Assembly (NCBI RefSeq): GCF_032380675.1 | Contig: NZ_JAWDIX010000004.1 | Span: 124,001-188,000, forward strand | Source of the DNA: Anaerolentibacter hominis | GTDB taxonomy: Bacteria; Bacillota; Clostridia; Lachnospirales; Lachnospiraceae | DNA: 64,000 nt | Reading direction: 5' to 3' | In this document: one piece after another, positions 1-8,226 of the stretch | How the letters are laid out: the number at the start of each line of letters is the position of its first letter | Numbering within the stretch: the stretch's first letter is position 1 | Translations under genes and position numbers: made by a program | The notes under the pieces: model-generated | Seen by the model: only the letters and a program-made list of their open reading frames with translations | Told to the model about the DNA's origin: nothing | The model's database searches: none

Positions 1-525
1 TCCCTGGGTCAGCATATTATAAAAAGTTTTACCGGTGGACTGCATCAGACGTTCACTGGTGATCTGCATAAAAATACCAAAGGATGCGATCGTACAGATG
101 GACAGATAGTCGACACCGTGACGTATAATCTCCACATCACTGGTCTGGGACTGAAAATACATCCTGACAAAGAAGATGCCAAATATGGCAAATGCGATAT
201 AGCTGAGCACCGCTAAAAAGAGTCCGTTCACAGCCGCCAGGTTTGCCTCTTTCTGCTTTTTCTCTCCCAGGCTTCTGGACAGGAGTGCATTGACGCCCAC
301 TGCGGTTCCCACGCCGACAGCTATCATTAAATTTTGTATGGGGAAAGATAAAGATACTGCCGTGAGGGCGTCTTCACTGAAATGTGAGACAAAGACTGAA
401 TCCACTACGTTATACATTGCCTGTACCAGCATCGAGATTATCATCGGTGCGGCCATTGTTACCAGCAGCTTTTTAACAGGCATAATGCCCATTTTGTTTT
501 CTTGTTGTACGGTGTTCCCCGCCAT
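1..525 (-). CDS. MATE family efflux transporter, N-terminal part (cut by window edge)
   Basis: Reading the minus strand from the ATG at 525 gives 175 codons that stay open to the window edge, so the C-terminal two thirds are missing. The protein starts MAGNTVQQENKMG, followed by hydrophobic helices with the MATE-like stretch AAPMIISMLVQAMYNVVDS, then GVNALLSRSLGEKKQKEA, typical of helix 1-2 of the MatE domain. MATE proteins are Na+- or H+-coupled multidrug or metabolite antiporters in the cytoplasmic membrane. A GGAGGGG ribosome site lies five bases before the start. It is transcribed away from the neighbouring ATC-hydrolase gene. The substrate cannot be inferred. Confidence 0.88.
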   Translation of the reverse strand, partial: MAGNTVQQENKMGIMPVKKLLVTMAAPMIISMLVQAMYNVVDSVFVSHFSEDALTAVSLSFPIQNLMIAVGVGTAVGVNALLSRSLGEKKQKEANLAAVNGLFLAVLSYIAFAIFGIFFVRMYFQSQTSDVEIIRHGVDYLSICTIASFGIFMQITSERLMQSTGKTFYNMLTQG

Positions 526-652
526 TTGTTACCCCTCCATGTCCCAGCAGCCAATTATAAAATCAGCACTTTTCGTATTCTCCCGCACTTTTTGTCGATT
601 AGTAAGGAAATAAGGCTATTTTAAGGGAAAGTAAAGAAGCTGTCAAGGTTCA

Positions 653-682
653 TTGACACAGAAGAGGAGTTAATTGTATAAT
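653..682 (+). promoter_or_regulatory. Sigma-A promoter for the ATC-hydrolase-family gene
   Basis: TTGACA at 653-658 and TATAAT at 677-682 match the consensus exactly and are separated by 18 bases. Transcription would begin about 100 bases before the start codon at 796. Confidence 0.75.
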
Positions 683-795
683 CAATAATAGTATATTTGT
701 CAGAAATTGAGTCGTTTTGGCGAATTTTGCTAAAAGGAACAGTCCGGCAGCTAACAGCCGCCGTGGCCTATAAATTATTTCAGGAGGAGATACAT

Positions 796-1293
796 ATGTC
801 AGACATTAAAAATTTATCACTGGTATTCAGCGATGAAAAGGTAGCAATCAACAGAAAGGCAATTGAGCACAGAGCAACCTGGATGGGCCTTACCTATGAC
901 GAGGGAATCAAAGCAGGTGTGGATGCGGAAGCGATTGCAAGAAAAGCAATTACCCGTACCGGCCATGTACACGGAGCTAACTTTAAAGCAGCCTGTCAGG
1001 ATTCCACAGATTGCAGCCAGTTCTGTGCAGCTTTCCTGGACGATCTTGGAAAGACAACCTTCCAGATGGACGTTACAGAGTGCACAAAAGACGACTTAAA
1101 GATCGAATTCCATTACTGCCCGCTGGTAAGTGCATGGCAGAAGCTGGGCTTTGACGATGAGACCTGTGCAAAGCTTTGTGATATGGCTATGGACGGCGAT
1201 AGAGGGATCGCGGCAGAGAACGGCTTAAAGCTGGATCTGACCGATACGATTGCGAAGGGATGTCCAACCTGCAAACTGCATTTCCATAAATAA
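796..1293 (+). CDS. L-2-amino-thiazoline-4-carboxylic acid hydrolase family protein
   Basis: A 165-residue soluble protein. The ATG at 796 is preceded by AGGAGGAGATACAT, which fixes the start although the frame is open further upstream. The sequence resembles the family named after the Pseudomonas ATC hydrolase, which acts in L-cysteine formation from thiazolines. Typical features are a central FHYCPLVSAWQKLGF motif and a Cys-rich C-terminal half (CAKLCDMAMDGDRG and GCPTCKLHFHK). Many anaerobe members are not biochemically tested, so the family name is safer than the activity. It is a single gene with its own promoter and a terminator-like hairpin after it. Confidence 0.72.
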   Translation: MSDIKNLSLVFSDEKVAINRKAIEHRATWMGLTYDEGIKAGVDAEAIARKAITRTGHVHGANFKAACQDSTDCSQFCAAFLDDLGKTTFQMDVTECTKDDLKIEFHYCPLVSAWQKLGFDDETCAKLCDMAMDGDRGIAAENGLKLDLTDTIAKGCPTCKLHFHK

Positions 1294-1319
1294 AAGAACC
1301 GAAGTGATAAATTGATCGA

Positions 1320-1350
1320 AAGCCCTCTGCGTTAAAAACGCAGGGGGCTT
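1320..1350 (+). terminator. Terminator-like hairpin after the ATC-hydrolase gene
   Basis: A 14-base arm, AAGCCCTCTGCGTT, pairs with AACGCAGGGGGCTT across a three-base loop with one G-T wobble. The T-run after it is weak, so termination efficiency is uncertain. Confidence 0.55.
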
Positions 1351-1386
1351 CAATTATAGAAAAAACTGTCTCAAATATGGCTTAAT

Positions 1387-1923
1387 TCATTGAATTTTTT
1401 CATCCAGCATCAGGAAGGCTTCCATCTTCAGTTCCCGGCTGGAGTATATCCCATTCTGGGACAGGCGGATAACTGCTTTTGCATGTCCGGCAGCCGCGTC
1501 CTGGTTCCCCAGTTCTTTCTTTTTCTTCGCAAGTGCCAGGTGGCTGTGGGCCGACAGGGCGCAGGCCTCATCATACAGTGGATCATCATCGGACAGATGG
1601 GGCTCCATCAGGGATATCACCTGTTCAAACCGTCCGAAATGATAGTGTTCTTTTGCCCTCAGCAATTCTGCGGCCAGGCCGGAAGGGGAGGGACCGGGTT
1701 TGCCCTCATACCATGCCAGATCTTCAGGAGATACCAGCGAAGCAACCGGAACACCGAGCTTCCCTGCGATATATTCCAGAGTATTAATAGATGGAAGAGC
1801 AGTACCGCTTTCAATCTGGCTCAACATATTTCTTGTAATAAAATCTCCTACCACTTCACTCTGTGTCATTCTTTTTGAAAGCCGAAGCTCCTTAATCCGT
1901 TTCCCCAATTCTCTGGAGTCCAT
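1387..1923 (-). CDS. XRE family helix-turn-helix transcriptional regulator
   Basis: A 178-residue regulator. Residues about 1-60 form a Cro/CI-type helix-turn-helix (ELGKRIKELRLSKRMTQSEV, then NMLSQIESGTALPSINTLEYIA). The C-terminal part is helical and TPR-like (AKEHYHFGRFEQVISLMEPH), as in regulators that sense a ligand or peptide. The ATG at 1923 is chosen; an in-frame TTG at 1938 would add five residues. It is divergent from the NfeD-flotillin operon. Two copies of GTAAAT-N3-ATTTAC lie in the shared intergenic region, one just after each candidate -10, so I infer that it represses both itself and the membrane operon. The inducer is unknown. Confidence 0.86.
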   Translation of the reverse strand: MDSRELGKRIKELRLSKRMTQSEVVGDFITRNMLSQIESGTALPSINTLEYIAGKLGVPVASLVSPEDLAWYEGKPGPSPSGLAAELLRAKEHYHFGRFEQVISLMEPHLSDDDPLYDEACALSAHSHLALAKKKKELGNQDAAAGHAKAVIRLSQNGIYSSRELKMEAFLMLDEKIQ

Positions 1924-1970
1924 GTTATCACTTCCCAATCTGCAGCCTGTCTGAAACAGGATATTCGTGC

Positions 1971-1985
1971 GTAAATAATATTTAC
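1971..1985. promoter_or_regulatory. Predicted operator 1 for the XRE regulator
   Basis: A perfect inverted repeat GTAAAT-AAT-ATTTAC. On the minus strand it follows a possible promoter (TTGCTT, 17 bases, TAGACT) by several bases, so binding would block the regulator's own transcription. The same arms recur at 2096-2110. Confidence 0.6.
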
Positions 1986-2063
1986 CTTACAGAAAGTCTA
2001 GCAGAATAAAGGAAAAAAAGCAACACCGTTCAACAAATTTACAAAAGATTTACTGGGGATATC

Positions 2064-2091
2064 TTGACAGAAACAGGGAACCTGTTATAAT
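2064..2091 (+). promoter_or_regulatory. Sigma-A promoter of the NfeD-flotillin operon
   Basis: TTGACA at 2064-2069 and TATAAT at 2086-2091 with a 16-base spacer. The predicted transcription start falls inside the second XRE operator at 2096-2110. Confidence 0.78.
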
Positions 2092-2095
2092 GAAG

Positions 2096-2110
2096 GTAAA
2101 TAAAATTTAC
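2096..2110. promoter_or_regulatory. Predicted operator 2 for the XRE regulator
   Basis: Inverted repeat GTAAAT-AAA-ATTTAC five bases downstream of the -10 of the flotillin operon. It shares the AAGGTAAATNNNATTTAC consensus with the site at 1971-1985, in opposite orientation. Confidence 0.6.
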
Positions 2111-2157
2111 TTATAGATGAGACTTATTCATCTGCAATGACCGGGGGAGGTGATTGT

Positions 2158-2814
2158 ATGGCTGCGTGGTGGGATAGTCTGGATATGTTGCTCAGAGTGT
2201 TGTATTGTATTGCGATTCCGGCGACTCTGCTGTTGATCATACAGACTGTATTGATTCTGTTTGGACTGGGAGACGGCGGGGAGGGAGTGGAAACCAGTGA
2301 TACATCCGGCCTGGATCTGGATACGGATGTGGACCTGGATGCAGACTTTGATGTCGATGCAGATCCGGATGCGTTTTCTTCCGAGGGAAGCAATCCGGGG
2401 GATTTTGCTACTCTGAAATTGTTTACATTTCAGGGGTTTGTGGCTTTATTCAGTGTGTTCGGCTGGACTTCAATCGCTATGGTAAAAAACGGGATAAACA
2501 CCGGTATGTCTCTTATTTCCGGTTTGGTCCTCGGATTTTTGTTTATGTATATCATTGCGAAGCTGTTCCAGGTATTTTCAAGACTTACATCCAATGGAAC
2601 GGTAAATACGAAAAATGCGCTGGGATTAAGCGGTACCGTTTATCTGCGTATTCCGGGAAAAGGCGGCGGCCATGGCAAAGTAAATCTGAATATCCAGGGA
2701 CAGTTTATGGAGTTTGATGCTATAACGGAGAGCAGTGAACCGATTCCCACGGGAGAAGCGATCCGGGTTACTGATATCCGCGGTGATTGTCTGGTTGTGG
2801 AGAGAGATATATAA
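2158..2814 (+). CDS. NfeD-like membrane protein, flotillin partner
   Basis: A 218-residue membrane protein starting at ATG 2158, behind GGGGGAGGTGATTGT. An upstream ATG at 2137 lacks a site. Transmembrane segments are near residues 11-37, 91-107 and 115-140. A soluble C-terminal OB-fold-like domain (from about 150, with LSGTVYLRIPGKGGGHGKV) is typical of the NfeD family. NfeD proteins accompany SPFH proteins and help to organise membrane microdomains; the pair here resembles B. subtilis yuaF-floT. A striking run of alternating aspartates occupies residues 52-72 between the first two membrane segments and might bind cations. Only 18 bases separate it from the flotillin gene. Confidence 0.82.
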   Translation: MAAWWDSLDMLLRVLYCIAIPATLLLIIQTVLILFGLGDGGEGVETSDTSGLDLDTDVDLDADFDVDADPDAFSSEGSNPGDFATLKLFTFQGFVALFSVFGWTSIAMVKNGINTGMSLISGLVLGFLFMYIIAKLFQVFSRLTSNGTVNTKNALGLSGTVYLRIPGKGGGHGKVNLNIQGQFMEFDAITESSEPIPTGEAIRVTDIRGDCLVVERDI

Positions 2815-2832
2815 GAGAGAAGGAGGAGAAGT

Positions 2833-4287
2833 ATGGAACTTGAGGTGTTAATTGCGATATGTGTGGGTGTTGTCGTTTTATTTGTTTGCCTGATCGGCAT
2901 CCTGTCCAGATATCGGAAGTGTCCGTCCGACAAGGTTCTGGTTATTTATGGTAAGGTGGGAAACGACAAGGATGGGAGCCGGTCGGCAAAATGTATTCAC
3001 GGCGGGGCGGCATTTATTGTGCCGGTGCTGCAATCCTATCAGTATATGGACCTGACCCCTATATCCATCAATGTGGATTTGAAGAAGGCCCTGTCCAAAC
3101 AGAATATCCGTGTGGACGTTCCTTCCCGGTTCACGGTAGGTATTTCCACGGAAGACGGAGTCATGCAAAACGCGGCGGAGCGTCTTCTGGGGCTGAAATT
3201 GAGTGAGATTCAGGAGCTTGCCAGCGATATTATCCTGGGTCAGCTGCGTCTGGTTATTGCAACCATGGACATTGAGGAGATTAACTCGGACCGTGATAAA
3301 TTCCTTCTGGCGGTCTCTAACAATGTGGAGATAGAGCTGAAGAAGATTGGTCTGCGTCTGATTAACGTAAACGTGACGGACATTAACGATGAATCCGGCT
3401 ATATTGAAGCACTTGGAAAAGAAGCGGCCGCAAAGGCGATCAATGATGCCAAGAAGAGCGTGGCTGAGAAGGACAGAGACGGTGAGATCGGTCAGGCGAA
3501 CGCAAGAAGAGATCAGCGTATTCAGGTATCGGCCGCAAATGCGGATGCGATCCAGGGTGAGAATACTTCTAAGATTGAGATTGCTCAGTCGGATGCCGCC
3601 AGACGTGAGAAGGAGGCGGAAGCCCTGCGTATTGCCACTGCTGCAGAGGCAGTACAGGCTGCCAAGGCTAAAGAAGAAGCTTATGAAGCGCAGAAGCAGG
3701 CGGAGACAGCCCGTGCCCAGCTGGAACTTGCCACACAGCAGGCTGATATTCTGACTAAGGCCAAGACGGAGAAGGAACGGGTACAGATTGAGGCGGAGGC
3801 AGAGGCTGAAGTAATCCGCAGGAAAGCAAAAGGTGAGGCTGACGCGATCTTTGCCAAGATGGAAGCCCAGGCCCGCGGTATTCAGGAGATGCTGTCCAAA
3901 CAGGCGCTTGGTATGAAAGAACTGGTGGATGCGGCAGGCGGCAGGCCGGATGATGCAGTTAAGCTGATCGTGGCCGATAAGCTGCAGGATCTGATGCAGA
4001 TTCAGGTGGAAGCCATCAAGAACATTAAGATTGATAAGGTTACAGTTTGGGATTCCATGGGCGGAAAGGATAATTCCCCCACAACTGCCAACTTCCTGTC
4101 CGGCATGTTAAAGTCGGTTCCTCCGTTAAACGAACTGTTTAAGCAGGCGGGGATGGAACTTCCGGCTTTTCTGGGCAAAGATCTGGAGACTTTGGCCAGA
4201 GAGCAGGAGGCTGAGAAAACGGAAGCCGAGGAAATTCAGGCGGAACGGCCGAAGGATGAAGACGAAGAGAATAAATTCGATTTTTAA
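2833..4287 (+). CDS. floT: Flotillin family (SPFH domain) protein
   Basis: A 484-residue flotillin. Residues 5-27 form the membrane anchor, an SPFH/Band-7 domain spans about 30-200 (SKQNIRVDVPSRFTVGIST), and a long Ala/Glu-rich coiled coil runs from about 200 to 370 (KEAEALRIATAAEAVQAAKA). The tail is acidic. Flotillins form large membrane-bound oligomers that scaffold functional membrane microdomains and affect secretion and membrane fluidity. A GGAGGAGAAGT site precedes the ATG. It is the second gene of the NfeD-flotillin operon, probably controlled by the divergent XRE regulator, and ends at a strong bidirectional terminator. Confidence 0.93.
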   Translation: MELEVLIAICVGVVVLFVCLIGILSRYRKCPSDKVLVIYGKVGNDKDGSRSAKCIHGGAAFIVPVLQSYQYMDLTPISINVDLKKALSKQNIRVDVPSRFTVGISTEDGVMQNAAERLLGLKLSEIQELASDIILGQLRLVIATMDIEEINSDRDKFLLAVSNNVEIELKKIGLRLINVNVTDINDESGYIEALGKEAAAKAINDAKKSVAEKDRDGEIGQANARRDQRIQVSAANADAIQGENTSKIEIAQSDAARREKEAEALRIATAAEAVQAAKAKEEAYEAQKQAETARAQLELATQQADILTKAKTEKERVQIEAEAEAEVIRRKAKGEADAIFAKMEAQARGIQEMLSKQALGMKELVDAAGGRPDDAVKLIVADKLQDLMQIQVEAIKNIKIDKVTVWDSMGGKDNSPTTANFLSGMLKSVPPLNELFKQAGMELPAFLGKDLETLAREQEAEKTEAEEIQAERPKDEDEENKFDF

Positions 4288-4303
4288 AAAGACAGGTATA
4301 GAA

Positions 4304-4335
4304 AAAACCCCGGAGATGTGTTTCTCCGGGGTTTT
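4304..4335. terminator. Bidirectional terminator between flotillin and guaB
   Basis: AAAACCCCGGAGA and TCTCCGGGGTTTT form a 13-bp perfect stem with A- and T-runs on both sides. It can serve the flotillin operon and the converging guaB gene. Confidence 0.9.
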
Positions 4336-4351
4336 CATATTATAGAATCTA

Positions 4352-5863
4352 TTAATTCATCTGAGCAATATTGTTATCCTTCACAACTACATCGTGAGCG
4401 CCGCCCTCCACAATACTTACAGAGGAAACCAGAGTAAGTCTGGCTTTATCCTGGAATTCCGGTATACTTAACGCACCGCAGTTGCACATGGTGGAACGAA
4501 TCTTGCTTAAGGTGATATTTAAATTGTCATGGAGACTTCCGGCATAGGGAACATAGGAATCCACGCCTTCTTCAAAGGATAGTTTTTTAGATCTGCCCAT
4601 ATCATAACGCTGCCAGTTTCTGGCTCTGGCGGAACCTTCTCCCCAGTACTCCTTCATATAATTGCCGTTTAACATTACCTTGTTGGTGGGGCTTTCATCA
4701 AACCGGGAGAAGTATCTGCCCAGCATGCAGAAGTCAGAGCCCATAGCCAGCGCAAGAGTGATATGATAATCATATACGATACCGCCGTCCGCGCAGATCG
4801 GAACATAGATACCGGTTTCTTCAAAATACTCATCTCTGGCTTTGGCCACTTCAATCACTGCTGTGGCCTGGCCGCGGCCGATGCCCTTCGTCTCACGGGT
4901 GATACAGATGGAGCCCCCGCCGATACCGACTTTAACAAAATCAGCGCCTGCTTCAGCCAGGAAACGGAATCCGTCCCGGTCAACCACATTGCCGGCGCCC
5001 ACCTTTACTGTCTCTCCATAGTGTTCCCGAATCCACTGAATGGTAATTCTCTGCCATTCTGTATAGCCTTCGGAAGAATCGATGCACAGCACGTCCGCGC
5101 CCGCTTCTACAAGAGCAGGTACCCGTTCTGCGAAATCTCTGGTATTAATACCTGCGCCCACCATATAGCGTTTGGAGGAATCCAGAAGTTCTGTCGGATT
5201 ATCTTTATGAGAATCATAGTCTTTTCGGAATACAAAGGATACCAGTCTCTGATTATCATCCAGAATCGGCAGCGCGTTCAGCTTGTGATCCCAGATTACA
5301 TTGTTGGCTTCCTTTAGTGTGATACCTTCTTTTGCGTAGATCATCTTCTCGATCGGGGTCATAAACTCACTGATCAAAGTAGACGGGTCCATACGGCTGA
5401 CACGGTAATCCCTGCTTGTCACGATACCTACAAGCTTTCCGTTCGGGGTCCCGTCATCTGTTACGGCTACCGTGGAATGTCCGGTTTGTGCTTTTAATTC
5501 CAGAATATCGGCCAGTGTCTGATCAGGACGGACATTGGAATCGCTGGAAACAAAGCCTGCCTTATAGCTCTTTACACGGCCTACCATCGCCGCCTGCTGT
5601 TCCACGGTCTGGGAACCGTAGATAAAGGAAAGACCGCCCTCTTTTGCAAGAGCAATCGCCATCTTATCATCAGATACGGATTGCATAATTGCAGAAACGA
5701 GCGGAATATTGATAGAAATTGCGGGTTCTTCGGTTCCTTTTCTGTACTTTGTAAGAGGGGTTTTCAGTGTAGCATTTGCAGGAATACAATCGGCGGAAGA
5801 ATAGCCGGGTACCAATAAATACTCACTAAACGTATGGGATGGTTCTTCGTAATAGAATGCCAT
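4352..5863 (-). CDS. guaB: Inosine-5'-monophosphate dehydrogenase
   Basis: A 503-residue IMPDH, which makes XMP from IMP with NAD+, the committed step to guanine nucleotides. The barrel is interrupted by a CBS pair at about residues 108-228. The catalytic loop is GGGSICITRE with Cys320, and the flap dyad is Arg419-Tyr420 in ARNWQRYD. The wording of these motifs, the length, and the C-terminal VSSVSIVEGGAHDVVVKD closely match, from memory, the 503-residue IMPDH of the protist Tritrichomonas foetus rather than the common bacterial GuaB (about 485-490 residues, SICTTR). It is a single gene. No purine riboswitch or G-box is visible upstream. Confidence 0.96.
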   Translation of the reverse strand: MAFYYEEPSHTFSEYLLVPGYSSADCIPANATLKTPLTKYRKGTEEPAISINIPLVSAIMQSVSDDKMAIALAKEGGLSFIYGSQTVEQQAAMVGRVKSYKAGFVSSDSNVRPDQTLADILELKAQTGHSTVAVTDDGTPNGKLVGIVTSRDYRVSRMDPSTLISEFMTPIEKMIYAKEGITLKEANNVIWDHKLNALPILDDNQRLVSFVFRKDYDSHKDNPTELLDSSKRYMVGAGINTRDFAERVPALVEAGADVLCIDSSEGYTEWQRITIQWIREHYGETVKVGAGNVVDRDGFRFLAEAGADFVKVGIGGGSICITRETKGIGRGQATAVIEVAKARDEYFEETGIYVPICADGGIVYDYHITLALAMGSDFCMLGRYFSRFDESPTNKVMLNGNYMKEYWGEGSARARNWQRYDMGRSKKLSFEEGVDSYVPYAGSLHDNLNITLSKIRSTMCNCGALSIPEFQDKARLTLVSSVSIVEGGAHDVVVKDNNIAQMN

Positions 5864-6139
5864 TTCATCTACTCTCCTTCATATGATTTTAATTTATATC
5901 GTAAGACTTTTTTGTCATAAAGGCAAGGTTTATTTCTCTTTCCGGTAAATTTTCATCACATTGTCCCTGGCAGCGCAGCTTATCCTGTGATTTTTCGCAC
6001 TTCTGACCAAGAATTTTCCTTCTACCCCTATGTTCGGAGTGAAAAGAAAGGACAACTTGTCCGCCGCAGACGGAGAAGAGTGTTCCGCAACCGGGCAGCC
6101 GCGAATATGATAATAGAAAAAAGGCGGATGTAATATGAC

Positions 6140-7045
6140 ATGAGTTGGTTTCAGGAGGTGGGCCTTGATGAGGTTCACCGAAGGGGCGTTTATGGAGCCG
6201 GAGTCGGAGTTGCCGTTCTGGATACGGGGCTCTATCCCCATCCGGATTTTGGGAATCGGATCACGGCTTTTTACGATGCATTGAAGAAAAAAGACAGCCC
6301 CTATGATGATGCATCCCACGGAACACATGTGGCGGGACTGATCGGCGGAGACGGTTCAGCCTCCGGCGGCAGATATATCGGAGCGGCTCCGGCCTGCTCC
6401 CTGATCGGCGTCAAGGTATTAAATCACCAGGGAAACGGTATGATACCCGACGTATTAATCGGACTCAACTGGATATTGGAAAACAAAACCAAATATAATA
6501 TCCGGATATTAAATATTTCAGTAGGAACTAAAGGAGATACACTGGCAGACGAAGATTCCGTGCTGGTAAAGGCAGTAGAAGAGGTGTGGAACGCTGGAAT
6601 TGTAGTGGTGGCCGCAGCGGCTAATAACGGTCCGCTGCCCGGTTCAATCGGCTCTCCGGGCATCAGCCGGAAGATTATAACCGTAGGAGCTTCCAACGAC
6701 TATGTTCCCATCGAGTCCAGAGGAAGGAAATTGAAAAATTACTCCGGAAGAGGACCCACGGCGTCCTGCATCCGAAAACCGGATATTGTGGCGCCGGGAG
6801 CAAAGATGATCTCCTGCAATGTACCCAATTCCGCGAATCGGAATCTCTATGCGGTAAAGAGCGGAACCTCTATGGCCACGCCTGTGGTTTCGGGGGCAAT
6901 TGCCCTTCTTTTGTCCCGGTATCCGGAGATGACAACCAGAGAAGTGAAAATTCGGCTAAAAGAAAGCGCGGTCGATCTGGGACTTCCAGGAAACCAGCAG
7001 GGCTGGGGACAGCTTGACGCAGGACGGCTGGTGTTCGGCTCCTGA
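6140..7045 (+). CDS. S8 family subtilisin-like serine peptidase, no signal peptide
   Basis: A 301-residue subtilase with the full catalytic triad: Asp28 in VAVLDTG, His60 in ASHGTHVAG, and Ser244 in SGTSMATP. An oxyanion Asn lies in AAAANNG near residue 162. It begins at the peptidase domain itself, with no signal peptide or propeptide, so it probably acts in the cytosol, like intracellular subtilisins, or is exported by an unrecognised route. The ribosome site is weak, but the ATG at 6140 directly precedes the conserved domain. Its stop is flush with the stop of the converging apbE gene. It may turn over stress-damaged proteins; the substrate is unknown. Confidence 0.9.
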   Translation: MSWFQEVGLDEVHRRGVYGAGVGVAVLDTGLYPHPDFGNRITAFYDALKKKDSPYDDASHGTHVAGLIGGDGSASGGRYIGAAPACSLIGVKVLNHQGNGMIPDVLIGLNWILENKTKYNIRILNISVGTKGDTLADEDSVLVKAVEEVWNAGIVVVAAAANNGPLPGSIGSPGISRKIITVGASNDYVPIESRGRKLKNYSGRGPTASCIRKPDIVAPGAKMISCNVPNSANRNLYAVKSGTSMATPVVSGAIALLLSRYPEMTTREVKIRLKESAVDLGLPGNQQGWGQLDAGRLVFGS

Positions 7046-8080
7046 TTATCTGGTATCTGTGACGGTAACTGCCTGCTCAAAGCCGGCTGAACAGTGAAGC
7101 TCATAATCCTCGGTGATAAAAACCGCGTAGATATCAGGCAGAGAGTCGATCAGCGCCATTCCTTTTTCCATTCCGAGAACAAAACAGGCGGTACTGAGCG
7201 CATCACCATCCACCGACTTTTCAGAAATTATTGTTACGGATACCAGATTATTATCTGTGGGATAACCTGTGGCCGGATCTAATATATGGTGGTAAAACGT
7301 ACCATCCTGGGTAAAGCACCGTTCATAAATCCCGGAGGAAACCACAGAACAATCACTTAAATCCATCAGAGCGATTGTCTCGTTTCTATTCTGAAAGGGG
7401 GCCTGTATTCCGATCTGGAAGGGCTCCCCTTTTTTGTCTCCGATGCACAGTACATTGCCGCCCAGATTGATTACGGCCGAGGTGATTCCATGTTCAATGA
7501 GAAATTCCTTGATCCGATCTGCAATATAACCCTTTGCAATGGCCCCCAGATCCAGTTTCGTGTCCGGGTCGGAGAAGGTAAGCTTTTCGTCTTTTATTGT
7601 AAGAGACTGGTAATCAACATGCTTTAAGCCTTCCCGCAGCTGATCCTGGCTGGGCACATGAGGCGATGAGGAAGTAAAGTCCCACAGAGAACTGACGCTT
7701 CCAATGGCAGGATTAAACGCTCCGCCGGACAGCCGGGCATAGGCAAGCGCATCGGATAAAAGGGGTTCAAGGTCTGCGCTCAGGCGGACAGAGTCTGACT
7801 TGCGGTTATTGACCTGAAACAGTTCGCTGCCCTCCATAGTGCGGGAAAAAATCCTCTCATAATAACGGCACAGATCAAAGCTCTGTTCAATCAGCTGTTC
7901 GTCAAGACGGTGGTTTTCCGAGGCATAGAGCGTAATGGAACAGGCTGTATTCAGCACAAAGGCATTGCCGGTTACCGGATCAGGGTATACTATTTTTCGA
8001 ATTCCCAGATAAAACAGGGAGACGAACAGGAGAAGGATTGCTATATAGAGTGGAAAATTCTTTTTGAACCGTGCTTTCAA
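7046..8080 (-). CDS. apbE: ApbE family FAD:protein FMN transferase
   Basis: A 344-residue protein with an N-terminal membrane anchor (about residues 10-30) followed by an ApbE domain: RLSGGAFNPAIGSVSSLWDF, KLDLGAIAKGYIAD, NLGGNVLCIG, and a C-terminal HHILDPATGYP plus VDGDALSTACFVLG. ApbE proteins attach FMN covalently to threonine in proteins such as RnfG and NqrC, on the outer face of the membrane. The start is a TTG at 8080 with AGGAGGG seven bases upstream. No obvious flavoprotein acceptor is encoded beside it. The gene converges on the subtilase gene with no gap, so the two 3' ends share transcript. Confidence 0.93.
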   Translation of the reverse strand: MKARFKKNFPLYIAILLLFVSLFYLGIRKIVYPDPVTGNAFVLNTACSITLYASENHRLDEQLIEQSFDLCRYYERIFSRTMEGSELFQVNNRKSDSVRLSADLEPLLSDALAYARLSGGAFNPAIGSVSSLWDFTSSSPHVPSQDQLREGLKHVDYQSLTIKDEKLTFSDPDTKLDLGAIAKGYIADRIKEFLIEHGITSAVINLGGNVLCIGDKKGEPFQIGIQAPFQNRNETIALMDLSDCSVVSSGIYERCFTQDGTFYHHILDPATGYPTDNNLVSVTIISEKSVDGDALSTACFVLGMEKGMALIDSLPDIYAVFITEDYELHCSAGFEQAVTVTDTR

Positions 8081-8166
8081 ATATTTTCCCTCCTGTCTTT
8101 TAATGTATGAGCTATATTTTATATGATAGGATCAGTGCTGTAAAGCAGGAGCTTGAAAAGGCCATG

Positions 8167-8195
8167 TTGTAATCCCGGCCGGTTTGAGATAAAAT
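8167..8195 (+). promoter_or_regulatory. Promoter of the DUF1653 gene
   Basis: TTGTAA at 8167-8172 and TAAAAT at 8190-8195, spaced by 17 bases, end about 30 bases before the start codon. Confidence 0.55.
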
Positions 8196-8226
8196 AAGAC
8201 AAGAATTCCAGGAAAGGATGACACGG

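Noticed and set aside
5864..6139. Purine riboswitch upstream of guaB
   Set aside because: No conserved purine riboswitch loops can be found on the minus strand in this gap.
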